Below are positions 34,923 through 42,653 of a stretch of 64,000 nucleotides of DNA, one piece after another; positions within the stretch are counted from its first letter, which is position 1; the number at the start of each line of letters is the position of its first letter. A program made the translations under genes and the position numbers. The notes beneath the pieces were generated by a model. That model ran no database searches, was not told the DNA's origin, and worked only from the letters and a program-made list of their open reading frames with translations. The stretch is from Pseudomonas mohnii (GTDB lineage Bacteria > Pseudomonadota > Gammaproteobacteria > Pseudomonadales > Pseudomonadaceae), in the NCBI RefSeq assembly GCF_900105115.1, contig NZ_FNRV01000001.1, positions 1,612,001 to 1,676,000 on the forward strand, in the 5' to 3' direction.

Positions 34923-34945
34923 TTATCCACACAAATTGTGGATAA
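34923..34945. promoter_or_regulatory. Two facing DnaA boxes (TTATCCACA)
   Basis: TTATCCACA at 34923-34931 and its reverse complement TGTGGATAA at 34937-34945, 5 bp apart, make a near-perfect palindrome upstream of the YkvA gene. Both match the high-affinity DnaA consensus. They could regulate transcription or titrate DnaA; no origin features (AT-rich unwinding region, dnaA/dnaN) are nearby. Confidence 0.55.
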
Positions 34946-35147
34946 CCTTGTGAACAGAGCCGCTTTTCGTGGCTGAAAGCCCCGTTTCATAAGGGCCGAA
35001 CTCAGATCGGGCGTTTTTTACCCATCTAAAAAAACCCAATATTTCATTGACTTGGCGATCTGGCGAGGTTAACGCCGCTCCGACAATGTCTATGACTCCA
35101 GCCTGCTGCATCTGTTCGCTTTGTTTACCCGCGCCACACACCAGATG

Positions 35148-35179
35148 CAACAACGCCCCGCATTAGCGAGGCGTTGTTG
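35148..35179 (-). terminator. Hairpin downstream of the FKBP gene
   Basis: CAACAACGCC/GGCGTTGTTG perfect 10-bp stem, 17 bp past the stop. There is no clear U-run on the minus strand, so termination strength is uncertain. Confidence 0.5.
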
Positions 35180-35195
35180 TTAGAGCGGACGCTGA

Positions 35196-35909
35196 TTACT
35201 TGGCAGCGTCTTCTTTTGCTGGATCCTTGATCCCCAGCAGTTCCAGGTCGAACACCAGCACCGAGTTGGCCGGAATCGCCGGGCTTGGGCTTTGTGCGCC
35301 GTAAGCCAGTTCGCTAGGAATGTACAGCTTGTACTTCTCACCGACGTGCATCAGTTGCAAGCCTTCAACCCAACCCGGAATCACGCCGCTAACCGGCAGA
35401 TCGATCGGGCTGCCGCGCTCGACGGAGCTGTCGAAAACGGTGCCGTTGGTCAGCTTGCCGGTGTAGTGGACAGTCACTACATCAGTCGGCTTTGGCTGAG
35501 CGCCATCGGCTTTCTTGACGACTTCGTACTGCAAGCCCGAAGCGGTGGTCACGACGCCGGCTTTCTTGGCGTTTTCTTCGAGGAATTTTTTGCCGGCGGC
35601 TGCCGACTCTTCGCTCATCTTGGCCATACGTTCTTCGGCACGCTTTTGCAGCGCTGCGAAGGCTTCAACCAGCTCTTCATCTTTCAGTTTCTGTTCTTTC
35701 TTGCCGACGGCATCTTCGATGCCCTGGGCTACGGCTTTGGAATCCAGGTCATCCATGCCTTCCTGAGCCAGGCTCTTGCCCATATTCAGGCCAATGCCGT
35801 AGGAAGCCTTTTGCGCCGGGGTTTTCAGCTCTACGCTGGTCTGCGAGTCGCAACCCGCAAGTACCAGGCTAACCAGGGCCACCGCCGCCGCCAACCGATG
35901 CTGTTTCAT
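35196..35909 (-). CDS. FKBP-type peptidyl-prolyl isomerase, lipoprotein (Mip-like)
   Basis: A 237-residue protein. The lipobox LVLAGC places the lipidated Cys at residue 20. An N-terminal helical dimerisation region (KASYGIGLNMGKSLAQEG, long charged helix to residue 120) precedes the FKBP domain, with VVTVHYTGKLTNGTVFDSS, GVIPGWVEGLQLM and YGAQSPSPAIPANSVLVFDLELL. It should be a periplasmic, membrane-anchored proline isomerase aiding envelope protein folding, like Mip/FkpA. Confidence 0.94.
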   Translation of the reverse strand: MKQHRLAAAVALVSLVLAGCDSQTSVELKTPAQKASYGIGLNMGKSLAQEGMDDLDSKAVAQGIEDAVGKKEQKLKDEELVEAFAALQKRAEERMAKMSEESAAAGKKFLEENAKKAGVVTTASGLQYEVVKKADGAQPKPTDVVTVHYTGKLTNGTVFDSSVERGSPIDLPVSGVIPGWVEGLQLMHVGEKYKLYIPSELAYGAQSPSPAIPANSVLVFDLELLGIKDPAKEDAAK

Positions 35910-36168
35910 GCTATTTCCTTGTTCATGCGCCTAAAGGGCAATCGAGTAAAGCCGCGAGCTTATCAGGCGGCCACGACCAATGGCTACCGGCATGAGAGCC
36001 GGAAATTTTGGATAAGTTCAGGTGTTTAAACGCTTTTCGGAGTGTAGATGATGAAACTTCCGTCATCAGACTTTCATAGACGCCGTTCTGCTACCTCACA
36101 ATGTCTGGCGTAATGGCCACTTGCCGCCGATCTGGCACTGAGGCATAAAAGAATAATAATCGACAAGG

Positions 36169-37980
36169 ATGTTCATCTTGCGCCTCTTCTTCCGTTTGCT
36201 GATGCTGATCGTAATCCTGGTCGGGCTGTGTCTGGCCGTGGTCCTGTATTATGTCGCCAACCCGAAACTACCGGCCTGGTCACCTGCGCAACAGGTGCAT
36301 TACCTAGACCAATGGAGCGATACCGACCGTCAGACCTACTACTTCACACCTCAGGGCACGCAGGTCAAAGGCCTGCACTACGATTGGTTCACGGCGCTTG
36401 AGCTGCCCTTCTCGCAGCAACGATTCGCCTCTCCTGAATACCTCGCACGCTTCGGCTTTTTAATCGATCCCAATCAGAAACCCACGCCGAACAACCCCGG
36501 AAATCTTCCGGTGGGCTTTGCCCGGCACAAAAATCCCGGAAGCGCGGATACGTTTCTGGATATTACCTGTGCCGCCTGCCATACCGGGGAACTGCGTTTC
36601 AAAGGCCAAGCCGTGCGCATCGATGGCGGTTCGGCGCAACATGTCCTGCCCTCGAGCGTGCCTACACTACAAGGTGGCAGTTTCGGACAAGCCTTGGTAG
36701 CGAGCCTGGCAGCGACTTATTACAACCCCTGGAAATTCGAACGTTTCGCACGTCAGGTGCTGGGGCAGGATTACGACGCCCGGCGCCAGCAACTGCGCGA
36801 CGAATTCAAAGGCTCGCTCGATACTTTCTTGAAAGTGGCCTGGAACGACACCCATCGCGGGCTCTACCCGACTGAAGAAGGGCCGGGGCGTACGGATGCT
36901 TTCGGGCGCATCGCCAATGCCAGTTTCGGCGATGCCATTACCCCCGAAAATTATCGCGTAGCCGACGCCCCGGTGGACTATCCACAGCTATGGGATATGT
37001 GGACATTCGACTGGGTGCAATGGAACGGCTCGGCGCAGCAGCCCATGGCTCGCAATATCGGCGAAGCCTTGGGTGTAGGCGCCACGCTGAATTTTTTCGA
37101 CCGTAATCGGCAACCGCTCAAGGGCGATGATCGTTACCCTTCCAGCGTCCGGGTGCGTGATTTGCATCTGATCGAAGAAACCCTGCAACGGCTCGCACCG
37201 CCCGCCTGGCCCGAAGAACTGTTGGGGCCCATCGACAAACCCTTGGCCGCAAAAGGTCGCGCACTGTTCAGCGAAAACTGCGCCGGCTGCCACGTCCCGC
37301 GGACGACTCAAGGCGAAGGACGATATGTGCAACACCTGAAAATGCTCCCGGTGGAATACATCGGCACCGACCCCGGCGCTGCCAACAACATTGCCAATCA
37401 TCGCTTCGACCTGACGGCGCTGCAGTGGAGTCAAACCGACCTTGATCAACTGGATGTCGAACCCAAACCTGAAGCCCCCCTTGATCTGAGCCAGATGTCG
37501 GTGGCCAAAGGGCTGGCCTATGTCACAGCGTTTGTGGAAAACCGGGCCTATCGCGAGGCCGGCATCACACCCGCCGAGCGACCTGAAATGGATGGATTCG
37601 GCTTGCCGATCGGTGTTCGCGAGTTACGCGCCTACAAGGCCCGGCCATTGGCGGGGGTCTGGGCGACAGCGCCGTTCCTGCACAACGGCTCGGTGCCAAG
37701 CCTTTATCAATTGCTTTCGCCTCAGGATGAACGCTCAACCACCTTTTACAAAGGCACGTTCGAGTACGACCCGAGGCACCTGGGCTATCGCACCGAAGCC
37801 TTTACCAATGGCTTTGTGTTTGACACGCGCATTACCGGCAACCACAACAGCGGCCACGAGTTCCGCGCCGGCAAGCTTGGCAACGGCGTGATCGGCCGAC
37901 TGCTGCAACCACAGGAGCGCTGGGCACTGCTGGAGTATCTGAAGGTGCTGGGCGGCCCTCTTGAGTCGCAATTGCCATGA
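36169..37980 (+). CDS. Membrane-anchored dihaem cytochrome c (RoxA/peroxidase-like)
   Basis: A 603-residue protein with an N-terminal membrane anchor (LLMLIVILVGLCLAVVLYYVA) and two haem c motifs, CAACH at 134-138 and CAGCH at 371-375. The overall layout matches dihaem peroxidase-like proteins of the RoxA group rather than the short CcpA peroxidases. The soluble part should be periplasmic. The TTG start at 36169 lacks a strong ribosome-binding site. A catalase-fold gene starts 28 bp downstream, suggesting a shared oxidative function; the substrate is unknown. Confidence 0.85.
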   Translation: MFILRLFFRLLMLIVILVGLCLAVVLYYVANPKLPAWSPAQQVHYLDQWSDTDRQTYYFTPQGTQVKGLHYDWFTALELPFSQQRFASPEYLARFGFLIDPNQKPTPNNPGNLPVGFARHKNPGSADTFLDITCAACHTGELRFKGQAVRIDGGSAQHVLPSSVPTLQGGSFGQALVASLAATYYNPWKFERFARQVLGQDYDARRQQLRDEFKGSLDTFLKVAWNDTHRGLYPTEEGPGRTDAFGRIANASFGDAITPENYRVADAPVDYPQLWDMWTFDWVQWNGSAQQPMARNIGEALGVGATLNFFDRNRQPLKGDDRYPSSVRVRDLHLIEETLQRLAPPAWPEELLGPIDKPLAAKGRALFSENCAGCHVPRTTQGEGRYVQHLKMLPVEYIGTDPGAANNIANHRFDLTALQWSQTDLDQLDVEPKPEAPLDLSQMSVAKGLAYVTAFVENRAYREAGITPAERPEMDGFGLPIGVRELRAYKARPLAGVWATAPFLHNGSVPSLYQLLSPQDERSTTFYKGTFEYDPRHLGYRTEAFTNGFVFDTRITGNHNSGHEFRAGKLGNGVIGRLLQPQERWALLEYLKVLGGPLESQLP

Positions 37981-38008
37981 CCCTCGCCCTTTGCAAAAGG
38001 ATTTCTGC

Positions 38009-39145
38009 ATGCTCATGACCCTCTGGCTGCGCCTGGGCGCATTTCTCGGCAAGACGCTGCTCTGGCTGCTGGGTCTTGGGCTGCTTGGCTGGGCGCTGAT
38101 CACCGCGTGGTTTGCCTGGCAACACCGCGGCCCCGTATCGGCGCAAGAGCTGATTCCGGACGGCGAAGCGGCAATGACTCAGGACATCATCCAGACCGCC
38201 GTGCGCATCGTCGACCAGCACCGCGATAACACCCGATATCTGCGCGATGCTCATGCCAAGGCCCACGGCTGCGTTCAAGCCGAGGTCAAAGTGCTGCCGG
38301 ACCTGGCGAACGATTTACGTCAGGGTGTGTTCAGCGAACCGGGCAAAACCTGGCAAGCGACGATGCGCCTGTCCAACGGCAATGCCTATCCGCAGTTCGA
38401 CAGCATCCGCGATGCCCGGGGCATGGCGATCAAGCTGCTCGATGTGCCGGGCAAACAACTGCTGAGCGATCAAACACATCGAAGCGAACAGGACTTCGTG
38501 ATGTTCAACCACCCGAACTTTTTCGTCAGCGATGTCGCCGAGTATCGTCAAAACGTCGCCGCTCAGGCCGACGGCAAAAAAATCATGGCCTTTTTTCCGG
38601 GTTGGGACCCGCGCACCTGGGAGGTTCGTCACCTGTTTATTGCGCTGAAGACCCTGTCACCCGCGCCGCCGAGCCCGACCCAGGCCATGTACTTTTCAGT
38701 TTCGCCTTACAAATTCGGTGAAGCCAACGCCAAGTTTCGTGTAATGCCCGACCCGCAAAGCTGCCCGCCCTACAGCTTGCCTGCGCAAAACCAGAAATTG
38801 CCGAACTTCCTGCGCAATGCGCTGAACCAACAGCTGTCGACAGATCGGGTACCTGCGTGTTTCGTCTTGCAGATCCAGCGCCAGGACGCAAACAAGTACA
38901 TGCCGATCGAAGACACCAGTATTGAGTGGAGCGAGAACGATGCGCCCTTCCAGACCGTGGCACGCATCAACGTGCCTGCACAGGACTTCGACACGCCTGC
39001 GCTGAACCTGCAATGCGACAATCAGTCGTTCAACCCATGGTTTGGGCTTGAGGCTCATCGTCCTATCGGCGGCATCAATCGGTTGCGCAAAGCCGTTTAC
39101 GAAGCCGTCAGCGATTACCGACACGCCCGCAACGCCGAACAGTAG
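38009..39145 (+). CDS. Catalase-fold haem protein with N-terminal anchor
   Basis: A 378-residue protein: a hydrophobic N-terminal helix (LLWLLGLGLLGWALITAWFAW), then a catalase-related domain. The AHAKAHGCVQAEVKV segment near residue 80 contains the putative active-site His, DARGMAIKLLDVPG and DFVMFNHPNFFV follow, and the C-terminus has RPIGGINRLRKAVYEAVSDYRH with the likely proximal region. It is shorter than monofunctional catalases. It should face the periplasm beside the dihaem cytochrome. ATG 38009 with AAAAGGA upstream. Its TAG stop lies inside a REP. Confidence 0.85.
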   Translation: MLMTLWLRLGAFLGKTLLWLLGLGLLGWALITAWFAWQHRGPVSAQELIPDGEAAMTQDIIQTAVRIVDQHRDNTRYLRDAHAKAHGCVQAEVKVLPDLANDLRQGVFSEPGKTWQATMRLSNGNAYPQFDSIRDARGMAIKLLDVPGKQLLSDQTHRSEQDFVMFNHPNFFVSDVAEYRQNVAAQADGKKIMAFFPGWDPRTWEVRHLFIALKTLSPAPPSPTQAMYFSVSPYKFGEANAKFRVMPDPQSCPPYSLPAQNQKLPNFLRNALNQQLSTDRVPACFVLQIQRQDANKYMPIEDTSIEWSENDAPFQTVARINVPAQDFDTPALNLQCDNQSFNPWFGLEAHRPIGGINRLRKAVYEAVSDYRHARNAEQ

Positions 39146-39164
39146 GAGCGAGCCTGCTCGCGAA
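39142..39164. repeat. Single REP overlapping a stop codon
   Basis: GTAGGAGCGAGCCTGCTCGC copy whose TAG is the stop codon of the catalase-fold gene. Confidence 0.85.
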
Positions 39165-39300
39165 AAACCCGAGAACACCACGGGGGGAGCAGATTTGCAG
39201 CTTTATCCTTGACGACCATCGTCGGAACGCCGCCCGGAGCACGTTCGCTCTTACCATCGAAGGGCCGATTCGCCGCAGGAAAAGCCAAATTCCAGACAGC

Positions 39301-39325
39301 AAAAAGCCCGCATTGAGCGGGCTTT
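39301..39325 (-). terminator. Terminator of tRNA cassette 1
   Basis: AAAGCCCGC/GCGGGCTTT stem; the A-run at 39301-39305 is the U-tract on the minus strand. It lies 41 bp past tRNA-Asp. Confidence 0.85.
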
Positions 39326-39365
39326 CTGTGGTGACCTGGCGTTCAGTGTTCCAGGTTACCGAATA

Positions 39366-39442
39366 TGGCGCAGCGGACGGGACTCGAACCCGCGACCCCC
39401 GGCGTGACAGGCCGGTATTCTAACCGACTGAACTACCGCTGC
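39366..39442 (-). tRNA. tRNA-Asp (GTC), copy 1
   Basis: 77 nt including encoded CCA. Acceptor stem GCAGCGG/CCGCTGC, D-arm GTTCAGTCGGTTAGAA, anticodon GTC in CCTGTCACG, and T-arm GGGTTCGAGTCCC. Downstream of tRNA-Val in the same cassette. Confidence 0.97.
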
Positions 39443-39457
39443 GCGTAGCGTTGAAAG

Positions 39458-39533
39458 TGGTGGGTGATGACGGGATCGAACCGCCGACATTCTGCTTGTA
39501 AGGCAGACGCTCTCCCAGCTGAGCTAATCACCC
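39458..39533 (-). tRNA. tRNA-Val (TAC), copy 1
   Basis: 76 nt including CCA. Acceptor GGGTGAT/ATCACCC, anticodon TAC in CCTTACAAG, T-arm GGTTCGATCCC. First in the cassette, 15 nt before tRNA-Asp. Confidence 0.97.
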
Positions 39534-39666
39534 TTTACCTTCGTTGCGGGACACATTATGCCACAGGTTTTTATAAAGTGTTGATTTAATTGATGTTTTT
39601 TTCAAAAAAATCTAAAAACCGGTGAAACGATGCAACCCACAGGAACAACATACAAACTTGGGGCAG

Positions 39667-39692
39667 AAAAAAGCCCGCATCAGCGGGCTTTT
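39667..39692 (-). terminator. Terminator of tRNA cassette 2
   Basis: AAAAGCCCGC/GCGGGCTTTT stem with A-run at 39667-39672, in the same relative position as the terminator of cassette 1. Confidence 0.85.
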
Positions 39693-39732
39693 CCGTGGTG
39701 ACCTGGCGTTCAGTATTCCAGGTTACCGAATA

Positions 39733-39809
39733 TGGCGCAGCGGACGGGACTCGAACCCGCGACCCCCGGCGTGACAGGCCGGTATTCTAACCGACTGAAC
39801 TACCGCTGC
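39733..39809 (-). tRNA. tRNA-Asp (GTC), copy 2
   Basis: 77 nt, identical by eye to copy 1 at 39366, including CCA and the immediate 3' flank. Confidence 0.97.
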
Positions 39810-39828
39810 GCGTAACACTGAATGCGAA

Positions 39829-39904
39829 TGGTGGGTGATGACGGGATCGAACCGCCGACATTCTGCTTGTAAGGCAGACGCTCTCCCAGCTGAGCTAATC
39901 ACCC
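39829..39904 (-). tRNA. tRNA-Val (TAC), copy 2
   Basis: 76 nt, identical by eye to copy 1 at 39458; the spacer to tRNA-Asp is 19 nt here instead of 15. Confidence 0.97.
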
Positions 39905-40064
39905 TTCACGTTCGGTGTGGCGCGCATTCTACGGAGCGACCCTACCTCTGGCAAGCACTTTTTTAATTAATTTTTTCATGCCTTCCAAAGGCTTAGAGAA
40001 GGGTTGGCCTATGGCACCGCGAGGACAATAATGCCTCCCTTTGTATAAAGGAGAGACTCACCCC

Positions 40065-40985
40065 ATGTGGTTCAAGAACCTGCTTATCTATCGCCTGACC
40101 CAAGATCTGCCTGTTGATGCCGAGGCGTTGGAAACTGCACTGGCCACCAAACTGGCGCGTCCATGTGCAAGCCAGGAGTTGACCACCTACGGTTTCGTCG
40201 CGCCGTTCGGCAAGGGCGAAGATGCACCGCTGGTGCACGTCAGTGGCGACTTCCTGCTGATCAGCGCCCGCAAGGAAGAACGTATTCTGCCAGGCAGCGT
40301 CGTGCGTGACGCGGTCAAGGAGAAGGTCGAAGAGATCGAAGCCGAGCAAATGCGCAAGGTCTATAAAAAGGAACGCGACCAGATCAAGGATGAAATCATC
40401 CAGGCCTTCCTGCCGCGCGCCTTTATCCGCCGCTCCTCGACCTTCGCCGCCATCGCGCCGAAACAGGGCCTGATCCTGGTGAACTCGGCCAGCCCGAAAC
40501 GTGCCGAAGACCTGCTGTCCACCCTGCGTGAAGTGATCGGTACCCTGCCGGTGCGCCCGCTGACGGTAAAAATGTCTCCGACCGCGACCATGACCGAGTG
40601 GGTCACCACCCAGAAAGCCGCGGACGATTTCTTTGTGCTGGACGAGTGCGAACTGCGCGACACCCACGAAGACGGCGGTATCGTGCGTTGCAAGCGTCAG
40701 GACCTGACCAGCGAAGAAATCCAGCTGCACTTGAGCACTGGCAAAGTCGTCACTCAGCTGTCGCTGGCCTGGCAGGACAAGCTGTCCTTCGTCCTCGACG
40801 ATAAAATGGTGGTCAAGCGCCTGAAGTTCGAAGACCTGCTGCAAGACCAGGCGGAACAGGACGGTGGCGACGAAGCCCTGGGTCAACTGGATGCCAGCTT
40901 CACCCTGATGATGCTCACCTTCGGCGACTTCCTGCCGGCGCTGGTTGAGGCATTGGGTGGAGAAGAGACTCCGCAAGGGATCTAA
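40065..40985 (+). CDS. rdgC: Recombination-associated protein RdgC
   Basis: A 306-residue RdgC. The start [12 protein letters not shown] is diagnostic, with [16 protein letters not shown] near residue 40, [16 protein letters not shown] and a C-terminal [19 protein letters not shown]. RdgC forms a ring-shaped dimer that binds DNA without sequence specificity and limits RecA activity. ATG 40065 with AAGGAG at 40048-40053. Confidence 0.97.
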   Translation: MWFKNLLIYRLTQDLPVDAEALETALATKLARPCASQELTTYGFVAPFGKGEDAPLVHVSGDFLLISARKEERILPGSVVRDAVKEKVEEIEAEQMRKVYKKERDQIKDEIIQAFLPRAFIRRSSTFAAIAPKQGLILVNSASPKRAEDLLSTLREVIGTLPVRPLTVKMSPTATMTEWVTTQKAADDFFVLDECELRDTHEDGGIVRCKRQDLTSEEIQLHLSTGKVVTQLSLAWQDKLSFVLDDKMVVKRLKFEDLLQDQAEQDGGDEALGQLDASFTLMMLTFGDFLPALVEALGGEETPQGI

Positions 40986-41002
40986 AGTCTGGTGGTTTTA
41001 CT

Positions 41003-41092
41003 GTGGGAGCGAGCTTGCTCGCGATGACGGACTGACATTCAACATTAATGCTGACTGACACCGCGCCATCGCGAGCAGGCTCGCTCCTACAG
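41003..41092. repeat. REP pair between rdgC and BASS transporter
   Basis: Inverted doublet of the GGAGCGAGCYTGCTCGC type. Confidence 0.88.
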
Positions 41093-41130
41093 GGGGGCTT
41101 CTGCTGCTACTTAATAATAAGGATCAAGCC

Positions 41131-42096
41131 ATGCGCGCACTGGCTGCATTGAGTCGCTTTGTCGGCAACACCTTCGCTTACTGGGTACTGATATTCGCCG
41201 TGGTGGCGTTTCTGCAACCGGCATGGTTCATCGGCCTGAAGGGTGCCATCGTGCCGCTGCTGGGGTTGGTGATGTTCGGCATGGGCCTGACCCTCAAGCT
41301 CGAAGACTTCGCCGAAGTCGCTCGCCATCCATGGCGCGTGGCCCTGGGCGTGGTCGCACATTTCGTGATCATGCCCGGCGTGGCGTGGTTACTCTGCCAG
41401 GCGTTCCATCTGCCGCCCGAAATCGCCGTCGGCGTGATCCTGGTCGGCTGTTGCCCAAGCGGCACCTCATCGAACGTGATGACCTGGCTGGCACGCGGCG
41501 ATCTGGCCCTGTCGGTGGCCATCGCCGCCGTCACCACCCTCCTCGCCCCACTGCTGACGCCGGCATTGATCTGGCTGTTGGCCTCGGCCTGGTTGCCGGT
41601 GTCGTTCATGGAGCTGTTCTGGTCGATCCTGCAAGTGGTGCTGCTGCCGATCGTACTCGGCGTCGTTGCCCAGCGCCTGCTGGGTGATCGGGTTCGCCAC
41701 GCGGTGGACGTGTTGCCGCTGGTGTCGGTGGTCAGCATCGTGATCATCGTCACAGCCGTGGTTGCCGCCAGCCAGGCGAAGATTGCCGAGTCCGGCTTGC
41801 TGATCATGGCGGTAGTCATGCTGCACAACAGCTTCGGCTATCTGCTGGGCTACTTCACCGGGCGCCTGTTCAAGTTGCCATTGGCTCAGCGCAAGTCACT
41901 GGCGCTGGAAGTCGGCATGCAGAACTCAGGTTTGGGGGCAGCCCTGGCCAGTGCGCACTTCTCGCCACTGGCGGCGGTGCCGAGTGCATTGTTCAGCGTG
42001 TGGCACAACATTTCCGGGGCGTTGCTCTCGACGTATTTCCGTCGCATGAGCGAGAAGGAAGACCGGAAAATTGCGGCTCGGCAAGCCACCGATTGA
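41131..42096 (+). CDS. Bile-acid:sodium symporter (BASS) family transporter
   Basis: A 321-residue membrane protein with about nine or ten helices. MFGMGLTLKLEDFAEV near residue 50, VGCCPSGTSSNVMTWLARGDLALSVAIAAVTTLLAPLLTP near 110-145 and EVGMQNSGLGAALASAHF near 270 are the conserved crossover motifs of the BASS/PanS family. Bacterial members carry pantoate, pyruvate or other organic anions with sodium. Substrate not predictable. Confidence 0.9.
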   Translation: MRALAALSRFVGNTFAYWVLIFAVVAFLQPAWFIGLKGAIVPLLGLVMFGMGLTLKLEDFAEVARHPWRVALGVVAHFVIMPGVAWLLCQAFHLPPEIAVGVILVGCCPSGTSSNVMTWLARGDLALSVAIAAVTTLLAPLLTPALIWLLASAWLPVSFMELFWSILQVVLLPIVLGVVAQRLLGDRVRHAVDVLPLVSVVSIVIIVTAVVAASQAKIAESGLLIMAVVMLHNSFGYLLGYFTGRLFKLPLAQRKSLALEVGMQNSGLGAALASAHFSPLAAVPSALFSVWHNISGALLSTYFRRMSEKEDRKIAARQATD

Positions 42097-42143
42097 TCCA
42101 CAAACTTGATCCCCGGGTTAATGCTGGGCACTATATTGCGCAA

Positions 42144-42195
42144 CGCGAGGACGACCTCGCGGCTCAATCGAGTCATTAATCTGGGGACGACCCCG
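42144..42195 (+). promoter_or_regulatory. Guanidine-II (mini-ykkC) riboswitch
   Basis: Two hairpins each capped by ACGA: GCGAGG-ACGA-CCTCGC at 42145-42160 and GGGG-ACGA-CCCC at 42183-42194, with an AU-rich linker. Twin ACGR tetraloops are the defining feature of the guanidine-II class, which binds guanidinium. The second hairpin ends 10 nt before the GGAGG at 42204-42210, so control of translation start is likely. Confidence 0.93.
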
Positions 42196-42215
42196 TCAAT
42201 CGATGGAGGTCTTTG

Positions 42216-42530
42216 ATGTCCTGGATCATTCTGTTTTTCGCCGGCCTGTTCGAAGTCGGCTGGGCAGTCGGCCTGAAATACACCGACGGTTTCAGCCGCC
42301 CTCTCCCCACCGCACTGACCGTTGCAGCCATGGGCGTCAGCCTTGGCTTGTTGGGCCTTGCCATGAAGGAACTGCCGCTGGGCACGGCCTATGCGATCTG
42401 GACCGGTGTCGGCGCCGTCGGCACGGTGATCGCCGGGATCATCCTGTTTGGCGAGTCCATGGCGCTGGTGAGGCTGGCCAGTGTGGCATTGATTATTGCC
42501 GGACTGGTTGGGCTCAAGGTCAGCGCGTAA
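42216..42530 (+). CDS. sugE: SMR-family guanidinium exporter (SugE/Gdx)
   Basis: A 104-residue four-helix small multidrug resistance protein. It has the essential Glu near residue 13 in the first helix ([22 protein letters not shown]), where the GWAVGLK pattern marks the Gdx subgroup, and [15 protein letters not shown] in helix 3. Gdx proteins export guanidinium in exchange for protons as antiparallel dimers. ATG 42216 with TGGAGGT upstream. The guanidine-II riboswitch directly before it supports the substrate. Confidence 0.95.
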   Translation: MSWIILFFAGLFEVGWAVGLKYTDGFSRPLPTALTVAAMGVSLGLLGLAMKELPLGTAYAIWTGVGAVGTVIAGIILFGESMALVRLASVALIIAGLVGLKVSA

Positions 42531-42541
42531 GCCTCTGACGC

Positions 42542-42634
42542 CATCGCGGGCAAGCCCGCTCCCACAGGGTTTGTGTTGTGCCAAACACAGAAGGCACATC
42601 ACCAATCCTTGTGGGAGCGGGCTTGCCCGCGATG
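42542..42634. repeat. REP pair (GCGGGC type) after sugE
   Basis: Inverted doublet of GGGAGCGGGCTTGCCCGCGAT between convergent genes. Confidence 0.9.
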
Positions 42635-42653
42635 AGGCCCGCGCGAACAACTT

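Noticed and set aside
34923..34945. Facing DnaA boxes considered as a replication origin
   Set aside because: No cluster of further boxes, no AT-rich unwinding tract and no dnaA, dnaN or gidA nearby.
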